From NCBI GenBank assembly GCA_021813025.1, contig JAKAME010000042.1, positions 1 through 12,081 of the forward strand: a stretch of 12,081 bases of DNA. The letters run 5' to 3'. Origin of the DNA: Microcaldota archaeon (GTDB lineage: Archaea > Micrarchaeota > Micrarchaeia > Anstonellales > Anstonellaceae). Below, one piece after another: positions 1-5,881 of this stretch. The notes beneath the pieces were generated by a model. The model had not been told where the DNA came from. It made no database searches and saw only the letters and a list, made by a program, of their open reading frames with translations. Each line of letters starts with the position of its first letter. The first letter of the stretch is position 1. Made by a program: the position numbers and the translations under genes.

Positions 1-539
1 CATGTGTTTCCCCGGTCGCGTAAATCCTGCTTGGCGGATTTCCACCTTCCGATGTTTGATTTGTCCGCGTAGGGAACACCGATGGCGAGCTTGCCGATTT
101 CCACGTCTTTGTTTTTCGTGAAGTGGAAGATGTACTCGTGGCAGTTGTTGAGGTAGCGCTGGCTGTTGACCGGCTTGAAGTGCCCGATGCTCAGGCCCAT
201 ATCGTCTATGGAAATGGATTTGACCCAATGAATGGTATTCTGCAGGCGCAGGTGATGGTTGATTTGCCGGGCCACCTCAAATGCCTTGAGTTCGTCGCTG
301 GATTTGTCTCCGATGTTGAAGAAGAGCGAACCGTCGTCCTTGAGGACGCGGCGGCAGGCCAGGCCGAATTCGTTCATCCACTTGAGATAATCGGCAGACT
401 CCAGATTATCGTCATGCGAATTGTATTTGACTCCGATGTTGTAAGGAGGAGAGGTGACAATCGCGTCTATGCTCCGCTCATCCAGAAGTTTGTTCATGCC
501 GCGTATGCAGTCCATCTGGTGCACGACGTCGAGTTCCAT
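1..539 (-). CDS. Site-specific DNA methyltransferase (N4/N6, TSPPYN motif), partial, N-terminal 179 residues
   Basis: The minus strand is open from an ATG at 539 to the left edge, giving 179 complete codons. The product begins MELDVVHQMDCIRGM and has TSPPYN at about residues 29-34, the catalytic motif IV of amino-methyltransferases; the serine form is common in N4-cytosine enzymes. It continues with LKDDGSLFFNIGDK near 67-79 and a GRWKSAKQDLRDRGNT stretch at the end, which resembles the middle of the DNA methylase N-4/N-6 family (Pfam PF01555). Motif IV near the N-terminus suggests beta-class order, with the AdoMet-binding motif I expected beyond the window. It should methylate adenine N6 or cytosine N4 at a specific site. 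An in-frame GTG at 551, about 26 bp from a TATA box at 574-581, is an alternative leaderless start. No restriction endonuclease is visible here, so whether it belongs to a restriction system is unknown. Confidence 0.9.
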   Translation of the reverse strand, partial: MELDVVHQMDCIRGMNKLLDERSIDAIVTSPPYNIGVKYNSHDDNLESADYLKWMNEFGLACRRVLKDDGSLFFNIGDKSSDELKAFEVARQINHHLRLQNTIHWVKSISIDDMGLSIGHFKPVNSQRYLNNCHEYIFHFTKNKDVEIGKLAIGVPYADKSNIGRWKSAKQDLRDRGNT

Positions 540-573
540 GCCACGCCTCACGCCATCCAGAACCGAGGCGACC

Positions 574-581
574 TATAAAAA
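574..581 (-). promoter_or_regulatory. TATA box of the methyltransferase gene
   Basis: Read on the minus strand this is TTTTTATA, close to the archaeal TATA consensus. Its centre lies about 26 bp upstream of an in-frame GTG at 551 and 38 bp upstream of the ATG at 539. Transcription would therefore start near 551, giving either a leaderless GTG start or a leader of about 12 nt. Confidence 0.55.
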
Positions 582-614
582 CGTTCTTGAGGCGCTTTTC
601 CGATAGCCGTCCGA

Positions 615-622
615 TTAATTAA
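615..622 (+). promoter_or_regulatory. Possible TATA box of the ThyX-like gene
   Basis: TTAATTAA lies 33-40 bp upstream of the ATG at 655, which predicts a transcription start near 645 and a very short leader. The match is weak and palindromic. It shares the 115 bp divergent intergenic region with the methyltransferase promoter. Confidence 0.35.
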
Positions 623-654
623 TCTTGTTTGCTTATGCCCAAGCTGTGGGAGCC

Positions 655-2370
655 ATGGATGAATTCACTCCGGAACAGAAAGCCATACTCTCGCGCTTTT
701 GCACCAACGTGGACAAGCCGACGTTCGGGCTGGTGAACCTGCCGCAGGTGGTGTGCGGGGCTTTGTTTAGCCGCTACTCGAGAAGCACGAAATCGGCGAG
801 GCGCGTGCTGCTTGAGGAGTTCATACAAAATCCGGAAATGAAATTCGAGGAAATTGTTGGGGGAAGTGTGACTGGTTCTGCAGACCAGCAACTCGTCGCA
901 ACCCAAAAGGCAGAGCAGTTCTATGACCGCGTGCTGGTCGGCTACGGGGACGACTCGGTGGCCGAATTGGGCGGGGCGCACCTCGCCTGCGAGGAAGTCT
1001 CCAATCTGGCCACCAAATTCATACAGGATGCCAGGATTGGGCTTTCCCCTCTTGAGAAAAGCACCAGATACGTGTATTTCCACCAGAAAGACAAGGACGG
1101 GCATTACAGGTATTACAGGGGGGCGGAGCTGGCTGATGATGCCGCCTACCTCAAAATCTGCGATTTGCTTTTCGACACCTACGTGAAACTGCAGGAGCCG
1201 CTGGCCGCCTGGCTCAAGAAGAAATACCCGAAAGCTGCCGACGTCACAGAGCGTGCGTACGAATCCACCATCAAGGCGAAAGTGTGCGATTTGCTGCGCG
1301 GGCTCTTGCCCGCCTCCACGCTCACCAATACTGGTTTGTACGGGAACGGGCGCGCGTTCGAATATCTGCTGACTAGGATGTATTCTTCCGATTTGCCGGA
1401 AGTGAACAGGCTCGCGGGAGAGATGCAGGAAGAATTGTCCAAGGCCATTCCATCCTTCGTGAAGCGCTGCAATGACAGGCACGGGCAGGCGACGCAGGCG
1501 TATTGGAAAGAATGCAGGGAGAAAACGAAGAAAGAAGCCGAGAAGAACCAAAAACAATCGTTGTTCTGGTCCCAGGCCGAAAATAGCGGTTATTGCTCAG
1601 AATACATTGATGAAGTGCGGCTCCTCGAATACGATGGACGCGCCGAGCAGAAAATTATCGCCGCCATCCTGTCCGCTAATGGCTGGGATTATATCTCGGC
1701 CAAAGCACGCGCCGATTCTATGTCAGATTCCGACCGTCTCTCCCTCCTTTCCGCCTATGTCGGCGAGCGCGGCAACCGCCGCCACAAGCCCGGAAGGGCG
1801 TTCGAGCACGCGCATTACACTTTCGCCATCTGCGGCAATTTCGGCCAGTTCCGCGATTTGCACCGCCACAGGATGCTGACGCAGGAGAGGCAGATGCTCA
1901 CATGCGACTGGGGCTATGACGTGCCGAAAGAATTGAAAGAAGCTGGATTGGCCGGAGAGTTCGAAGAGGCCATGAAAGAAGCGAAAGAAGTTTATGACGG
2001 GCTGCGCGAGCGCAAAGGTCCTGTCCTCTCCCAGTATTCGGTTCCAATGGCCTACCGCCTGCGCTGGTATTTCCATCTCACTTTGCGCGAGGCTTTCCAT
2101 CTCATCGAGCTGAGGTCCATGCCCCAAGGCCACGAAGACTATCGCCGCGTCGCGGTCAAGATGGCTGATGAGATAGCAAGGGTGCATCCGAGGCTTGCCG
2201 CTTTCATGAAATTCGTCAATCGGGAGAACGTGGCGCTGGAGCGCCTCGAATCCGAGAAGAAAATAGACGAGAAATTGAAGAAATTCTTGCGGGGCGAAGA
2301 CGAAAAGAAAGACGCGCTTCAGAAAGACATTCGCAAGGCATTCGGCATCAGGGAGAAAGACTCGCGGTAG
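655..2370 (+). CDS. Tandem ThyX-like (flavin-dependent thymidylate synthase family) protein
   Basis: The 571-residue product is about twice the usual ThyX length and appears to be two diverged ThyX-like halves. Half one (about 25-270) has FSRYSRS (38-44), GYGDDSVAE (96-104), RIGLSPLEKSTRY (127-139) and LLPASTLTNTGLYGNGRAFEYLL (split here as LLPASTLTNT 217-226 and NGRAFEYLL 231-239). Half two (about 320-525) has HRHRMLTQERQ (403-413) and REAFHLIELRSMPQGHEDYR (478-497), resembling the ThyX C-terminal substrate-binding region. Canonical ThyX makes dTMP from dUMP using methylene-tetrahydrofolate and FAD, with a signature RHRxxSxxxxSxR. Here half one keeps the S-x-E-x-STRY side and half two keeps RHR, so activity is uncertain. 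The last 45 residues are Lys/Glu-rich. ATG 655 was preferred to an in-frame TTG at 625, which lies too close to the possible TATA box. No thyA-type gene is seen nearby. Confidence 0.8.
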   Translation: MDEFTPEQKAILSRFCTNVDKPTFGLVNLPQVVCGALFSRYSRSTKSARRVLLEEFIQNPEMKFEEIVGGSVTGSADQQLVATQKAEQFYDRVLVGYGDDSVAELGGAHLACEEVSNLATKFIQDARIGLSPLEKSTRYVYFHQKDKDGHYRYYRGAELADDAAYLKICDLLFDTYVKLQEPLAAWLKKKYPKAADVTERAYESTIKAKVCDLLRGLLPASTLTNTGLYGNGRAFEYLLTRMYSSDLPEVNRLAGEMQEELSKAIPSFVKRCNDRHGQATQAYWKECREKTKKEAEKNQKQSLFWSQAENSGYCSEYIDEVRLLEYDGRAEQKIIAAILSANGWDYISAKARADSMSDSDRLSLLSAYVGERGNRRHKPGRAFEHAHYTFAICGNFGQFRDLHRHRMLTQERQMLTCDWGYDVPKELKEAGLAGEFEEAMKEAKEVYDGLRERKGPVLSQYSVPMAYRLRWYFHLTLREAFHLIELRSMPQGHEDYRRVAVKMADEIARVHPRLAAFMKFVNRENVALERLESEKKIDEKLKKFLRGEDEKKDALQKDIRKAFGIREKDSR

Positions 2371-2403
2371 ATTTTGGAGAGATTTGGGAAAACAGAGATA
2401 TGA

Positions 2404-2411
2404 TTATAAAA
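2404..2411 (+). promoter_or_regulatory. TATA box upstream of the Dsb gene cluster
   Basis: TTATAAAA lies 33 bp after the stop of the upstream gene. It predicts a transcription start near 2433-2436 and a leader of about 55 nt containing the strong Shine-Dalgarno site of the first DsbA-like gene. Confidence 0.6.
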
Positions 2412-2476
2412 TCACTCATCCTTTCAACCCCGAAAAGTGTGGGGGAAGCGCGAGCCATCGCGCGCTCATGCGAAAT

Positions 2477-2482
2477 GGAGGT
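2477..2482 (+). promoter_or_regulatory. Shine-Dalgarno site fixing the start of the first DsbA-like gene
   Basis: GGAGGT sits 8 nt upstream of the ATG at 2491. This chooses 2491 over the in-frame GTG at 2437, which lies next to the predicted transcription start and would add 18 residues. Confidence 0.75.
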
Positions 2483-2490
2483 TTGCCAAC

Positions 2491-3333
2491 ATGTCATTGA
2501 CAGAGAAAACCCATGCGGAAAGCGACGTGAACCCGATGTACATGCTGGGCATAGCAATCGTGCTGGCCAGCCTCGTGCTTTCGGCCTCTATATATTTCTC
2601 CGCGGACCAGCTGGCGCGCACGCTCGAACAGAAGCCCCTCACCGTGAGCCTGCCGGTCTTCAGCCCGGTGGTAAATGTCACCATTCCTTCAGGCGTGGCT
2701 GCCCTGGCTGCCCCATCGGCGGCGCCGGCAGCTGCGCCCACCCCGTCCCCCACGCCATCGGCTGCGGCCGGGTGCGGCGTGCCTTCCGGCGGCTCAGGCG
2801 CGGCCGGCGGCGCGCCGACCGCAATCGCAAATATCGACGTCACGGGCCGCCCCGTCGAGGGAAGCCCGAACGCCAAGGTCACCATCGTGGAGTTCTCCGA
2901 GCACCTCTGCCCGTACTCCAAGCGGGCGCAGTCCACGGTGGCGCAGATTATGAAGGACTACGACGGCAAGGTCAAGCACGTCTACATGCACTACTTCATC
3001 CATGGGGAGCCCCCAAAGAAGTCGGCCGTGGCGGCCGAATGCGCCGGCGACCAGGGCAAGTTCTGGGAATACACGGCGCTGGTGTTTTCGGACCAGAAGG
3101 TGGATGCTGACAGCCTCAATTCCAAGGCCGCCCAGCTCAATCTCGACATGGCCAAGTTCTCCGCCTGCCTCGCTTCTCCCGCCAAATTGGCGGAGGTGGA
3201 GCGCCAGAACGCGCTGGGCCAGCAGAACGGCGTGAGCGGAACCCCGACCTTCTTCATCAACGGCAGGATGATCGTCGGCGCGCAGCCATACGAGAGCTTC
3301 AAGCCCCTCATCGACGCCGAGCTCGCGAAGTGA
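2491..3333 (+). CDS. Membrane-anchored DsbA-like thioredoxin with CPYS active site
   Basis: The 280-residue protein has a short N-terminal cytoplasmic stretch, one membrane segment (about 17-36), an Ala/Pro/Ser/Gly-rich linker (about 68-110) and a DsbA/Thioredoxin_4-type domain (about 117-280). The domain shows VTIVEFSEHLCPYS (130-143), the cis-proline loop SGTPTFFING (249-258) and GAQP (263-266). DsbA proteins form or rearrange disulfides in extracytoplasmic proteins, and the single anchor implies the domain faces outward. The second active-site cysteine is Ser143 (TCC at 2917-2919), giving CxxS where the neighbouring domains have CPYC. Additional cysteines are Cys95 in the linker and Cys184 and Cys226 in the domain; the latter two match positions in the paralogues and could pair structurally. 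A CxxS site can form a mixed disulfide but not the usual intramolecular one, so an isomerase, trapping or regulatory role is possible (inference). The promoter and a GGAGGT site lie directly upstream. Confidence 0.88.
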   Translation: MSLTEKTHAESDVNPMYMLGIAIVLASLVLSASIYFSADQLARTLEQKPLTVSLPVFSPVVNVTIPSGVAALAAPSAAPAAAPTPSPTPSAAAGCGVPSGGSGAAGGAPTAIANIDVTGRPVEGSPNAKVTIVEFSEHLCPYSKRAQSTVAQIMKDYDGKVKHVYMHYFIHGEPPKKSAVAAECAGDQGKFWEYTALVFSDQKVDADSLNSKAAQLNLDMAKFSACLASPAKLAEVERQNALGQQNGVSGTPTFFINGRMIVGAQPYESFKPLIDAELAK

Positions 3334-3346
3334 GGAGTTTCCCCAA

Positions 3347-3370
3347 TATTTTTTCCTTTCTTTCATTTTT
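3347..3370 (+). terminator. T-rich terminator after the first DsbA-like gene
   Basis: A run of T-tracts begins 13 bp after the stop codon with no obvious hairpin. U-rich tracts of this kind are typical archaeal termination signals. It suggests that the first DsbA-like gene is at least partly transcribed separately from the next two. Confidence 0.5.
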
Positions 3371-3422
3371 CAAAAAATCAGCCAACGCGTTCCAAACGCC
3401 TGCCCGGACGGATTCCCACCCA

Positions 3423-3430
3423 TTTTTAAG
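3423..3430 (+). promoter_or_regulatory. Possible TATA box of the second DsbA-like gene
   Basis: TTTTTAAG lies 62-69 bp upstream of the ATG at 3492, which predicts a start near 3453 and a leader of about 39 nt containing a Shine-Dalgarno site. The match is moderate. Together with the preceding T-tracts it supports an independent transcript for the second and third DsbA-like genes. Confidence 0.4.
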
Positions 3431-3477
3431 GGCCGGTTCCGTTGGTAGTTTTGGAAGTTTCCAATATTCATGAAGAA

Positions 3478-3484
3478 GGGAGGT
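3478..3484 (+). promoter_or_regulatory. Shine-Dalgarno site of the second DsbA-like gene
   Basis: GGGAGGT lies 7 nt upstream of ATG 3492. A second ATG at 3488 overlaps but is out of frame with the DsbA-like protein and too close to the site, so 3492 is the start. Confidence 0.7.
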
Positions 3485-3491
3485 CGGATGC

Positions 3492-4280
3492 ATGACAGAC
3501 AGCATGGGAGCCAGCCAGACGGACGCGTCGCCGTTCTACACCCTTGCCGCGCTGGTGATACTGGGATTCCTGCTCGGCTCGGCCGCCATATGGTTTACCA
3601 CAGACTCCATGAAGACGGCGGCAGCATATGCGCTGGCGCATGGCGGGAGCGGCGCTTCGAACAGTTCCCAGGGCAGCGGTTCGGGAGCAGGCGCATCGGG
3701 CAGCGGCTCCGGTGCGGGCGCGGGAGTCAGCGGCAACACCCTTACCCTGCAAATAGGCGGCCAGACATTCGGCCGCGAAATGCGCGGGGATAAGAACGCG
3801 CCAGTCACCATAGCCGAGTTCTCCGACTTCCAGTGCCCGTACTGCATCGAGGCCATGCCGACTCTGGCGCAGCTCGAGAAGGACTATGCAGGCAAAGTCC
3901 GCCTCGTTCACATGAATTTCGTGGTCCATCCCGGCGCGAGGCTGGCCGCGCTGGCGGACGAGTGCGCCGGCGAGCAGGGCAAGTACTGGGCCATGCATGA
4001 CGCAATCTTCACCCAGCAGAAATACGACAAGGACGGCCTGACGCAGACCGCCGCCAGCATAGGGCTTGACACCGCCAAGTTCGGAACCTGCCTCACAAGC
4101 GGCAAGCATGAGGCGAGCGTGGATGCCCAGGAGGCGGCAGGCTCGGCGGCTGGAGTGCAGGGCACGCCCACGTTCATCATAGGGCGCGTAGTCAACGGCA
4201 AGCTGACCGGCACGCCGCTGGTGGGCGCGCAGCCGCTGAACCAGTTCAAGAGCGCGGTCGACAGCGCGCTGAACAGTTGA
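3492..4280 (+). CDS. Membrane-anchored DsbA-like thioredoxin (CPYC)
   Basis: The 262-residue protein has one membrane segment (about 15-36), a Gly/Ser/Ala linker (about 50-80) and a DsbA/Thioredoxin_4-type domain (about 85-262). It carries the redox motif FQCPYC (113-118), further cysteines at 158 (DECAGEQGKYW) and 200, the cis-Pro loop GTPTFII (224-230) and GAQP (245-248). The domain should sit outside the membrane and catalyse disulfide formation or reduction in exported proteins. The two extra cysteines recur at equivalent places in the neighbouring domains and probably form a structural disulfide (inference). The gene is followed 12 bp later by the two-domain paralogue and is very likely co-transcribed with it. 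No VKOR- or DsbB-type partner for reoxidation is visible in the window. Family assignment is firm; the substrate is unknown. Confidence 0.92.
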   Translation: MTDSMGASQTDASPFYTLAALVILGFLLGSAAIWFTTDSMKTAAAYALAHGGSGASNSSQGSGSGAGASGSGSGAGAGVSGNTLTLQIGGQTFGREMRGDKNAPVTIAEFSDFQCPYCIEAMPTLAQLEKDYAGKVRLVHMNFVVHPGARLAALADECAGEQGKYWAMHDAIFTQQKYDKDGLTQTAASIGLDTAKFGTCLTSGKHEASVDAQEAAGSAAGVQGTPTFIIGRVVNGKLTGTPLVGAQPLNQFKSAVDSALNS

Positions 4281-4287
4281 GGAGGGG
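4281..4287 (+). promoter_or_regulatory. Shine-Dalgarno site of the two-domain DsbA-like gene
   Basis: GGAGGGG directly follows the upstream stop codon and lies 5 nt before ATG 4293. This supports translation from a shared mRNA with the preceding gene. Confidence 0.7.
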
Positions 4288-4292
4288 ACATC

Positions 4293-5747
4293 ATGAGCGA
4301 CGCATCATCCGATTCCAATCCCGCTGCGACAGAAACAAAGACCGGCCTTGGCGGGCAGAGTCCGGCCAAGCCGGCCATGAGCGGGCAGAACAGCACCCGG
4401 CCAGAATCTGGAGGGCATGGCAGCGGGCGGAACTCGCCCTATCCGGAGCTTAGCGAGCAGACCAAGGGAATGTACGCAATCGGCCTCGCGATTGTGGTGG
4501 GCCTTGCCATTCTTCTGGGCACGCTCTGGATTGCAAACCAGAACTTCAACACCGCGCTGGCGCAATGGCCGGCGGGCGGAGCGGGCGCAGGCTCTGCGGC
4601 GGGCGCCAATGCGGGCGCGTCAGGCGCGGGAGCAGGCTCGAATGCCGGCACGCAGCAAAACCCCCCGGCTTCCCTTCCGACAATAGATTTGAGCACGCGG
4701 CCTTTCCGCGGCGCGGCGAACGCGCCCGCGGTCATATTCGAAATAGCCGACTTCCAGTGCCCCTACTGCCAGCAGGCCTACCCCACGGTGGAGCAGGTGA
4801 TGGCCAAATACAACGGCAGCGTGAGGCTCATCTTCATCCACTTCCCCCTGCCCCAGCACCCGCTGGCCGAGAAGGCTGCCGAGGCTTCGGAGTGCGCCAA
4901 CGACCAGGGCAAGTTCTTTGAATACTACGACTCGCTCTTCACCACCCGGAAGCTGGAGGTGGGCGACCTCAAGGCGCAGGCGCAGAGCCTCGGGCTTGAC
5001 ACTGCCAAGTTCAACCAGTGTCTGGACTCCGGCTCCAAGGCTCCGCTCATAGAGGCGTTCTCCAACCTCGTTGTGCAGAACGGCATATCAAGCACGCCGA
5101 CGTTCATAGTCAACGGCCAGCCGCTGACAGACAACTCGCTGGCTGGCTTCTCCAAGGCGATTGACGCCATTCTCAATCCCCCGCGCGCCATAATCAACAC
5201 CGCCAATAGGCCCATGCGCGGAAACGCCAGCGCCCAACTGCAGGTGGTGGAGTTCTCAGACTTCGAGTGCCCGTACTGCGAAAGGGAATACGGAGTGATG
5301 AGGCAGGTGGAGAATGATTACGCAGGCAGGGTGAGCTTCACATACCTGAACTACCCGCTCACCTCCATCCACCCGGACGCCCAGAAGGCTGCCGAAGCTG
5401 CGGAGTGCGCGTATCGGCAGAAGCCGGGCGCATTCTGGCAGTTCCATGACTGGATGTTCGAGAACCGCTCGCTTGACATACCCTCGCTCAAGGCTTATGC
5501 TGCCCAGATTGGGCTGAACGCCACGAGATTCAACGCCTGCCTTGACGGCGGCGAGGCTGCTGCGCAGGTGGCTGCGGATGCCGCGCAGGGTTCGGCGAAC
5601 GGGGTGCAGGGCACGCCGGCCGTGTTCATCAACGGGCTTGAGGTGAAGGGCGGCGCGCAGCCCTATGAGGTGGTGAAAGGATACCTCGACCGGGAGCTGG
5701 CGCTGCTGGCCAAGAACTCCACGAACGCGAGCGCTGGAGCGTCATAG
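4293..5747 (+). CDS. Membrane-anchored protein with two tandem DsbA-like domains
   Basis: The 484-residue protein has a long hydrophilic N-terminal region (about 1-58), one membrane segment (60-80), a Gly/Ala/Ser linker (about 94-125) and two DsbA/Thioredoxin_4-type domains. Domain one (about 128-296) has FQCPYC (154-159), Cys201, Cys243 and STPTFIVNG (267-275). Domain two (about 298-472) has FECPYC (324-329), Cys372, Cys416 and GTPAVFING (440-448). Domain two retains GAQP (454-457), found in the two upstream proteins; domain one lacks it. With both CxxC sites intact, the protein could relay electrons between its domains or act on two sites of a substrate (inference). Start ATG 4293 has a good Shine-Dalgarno site. 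The fusion looks like an internal domain duplication within this local family expansion. The extracytoplasmic location is inferred from the single anchor. Confidence 0.92.
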   Translation: MSDASSDSNPAATETKTGLGGQSPAKPAMSGQNSTRPESGGHGSGRNSPYPELSEQTKGMYAIGLAIVVGLAILLGTLWIANQNFNTALAQWPAGGAGAGSAAGANAGASGAGAGSNAGTQQNPPASLPTIDLSTRPFRGAANAPAVIFEIADFQCPYCQQAYPTVEQVMAKYNGSVRLIFIHFPLPQHPLAEKAAEASECANDQGKFFEYYDSLFTTRKLEVGDLKAQAQSLGLDTAKFNQCLDSGSKAPLIEAFSNLVVQNGISSTPTFIVNGQPLTDNSLAGFSKAIDAILNPPRAIINTANRPMRGNASAQLQVVEFSDFECPYCEREYGVMRQVENDYAGRVSFTYLNYPLTSIHPDAQKAAEAAECAYRQKPGAFWQFHDWMFENRSLDIPSLKAYAAQIGLNATRFNACLDGGEAAAQVAADAAQGSANGVQGTPAVFINGLEVKGGAQPYEVVKGYLDRELALLAKNSTNASAGAS

Positions 5748-5760
5748 GGTCGGCCCCTGA

Positions 5761-5797
5761 TTCTTTTCTTTTTTCATTTTTCTGTTTCTTGTTTTAT
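5761..5797 (+). terminator. T-rich terminator closing the Dsb cluster
   Basis: Several T-tracts of four to six bases begin 14 bp after the stop codon of the two-domain DsbA-like gene. The pattern fits archaeal U-tract termination and separates the cluster from the topoisomerase promoter. Confidence 0.55.
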
Positions 5798-5829
5798 CGT
5801 CGTTGGAGCGGAAGTGCGCTCTGGCAAGA

Positions 5830-5837
5830 TTATAAAG
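5830..5837 (+). promoter_or_regulatory. TATA box of the topoisomerase gene
   Basis: TTATAAAG lies 45-52 bp upstream of ATG 5882. It predicts transcription from about 5859 and a leader of about 22 nt. It also argues against an in-frame TTG start at 5789, which would lie upstream of the promoter. Confidence 0.6.
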
Positions 5838-5881
5838 CCCTAGCCGGCCAATCCCATCCAAGCTCGCGCTCAGGGACATTT

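Noticed and set aside
123..578. Plus-strand open frame of 151 codons
   Set aside because: It is antisense to the methyltransferase, whose TSPPYN motif and coherent 179-codon frame are on the minus strand.
619..1557. Minus-strand open frame of 312 codons
   Set aside because: It lies antisense to the ThyX-like gene, has no recognisable motif, and mirrors the codon structure of the real gene.
2700..2830. GC-rich near-repetitive DNA in the linker of the first DsbA-like gene (with similar stretches at 3650-3730 and 4565-4650) as possible functional DNA repeats
   Set aside because: The repetitiveness is explained by codons for Ala, Pro, Gly and Ser linkers; no regular unit or spacer pattern suggests a CRISPR array or origin.
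2794..3366. Minus-strand and alternate plus-strand open frames across the DsbA-like genes
   Set aside because: GC-rich DNA leaves long chance frames; the DsbA motifs, membrane anchors and Shine-Dalgarno sites all support the plus-strand genes.
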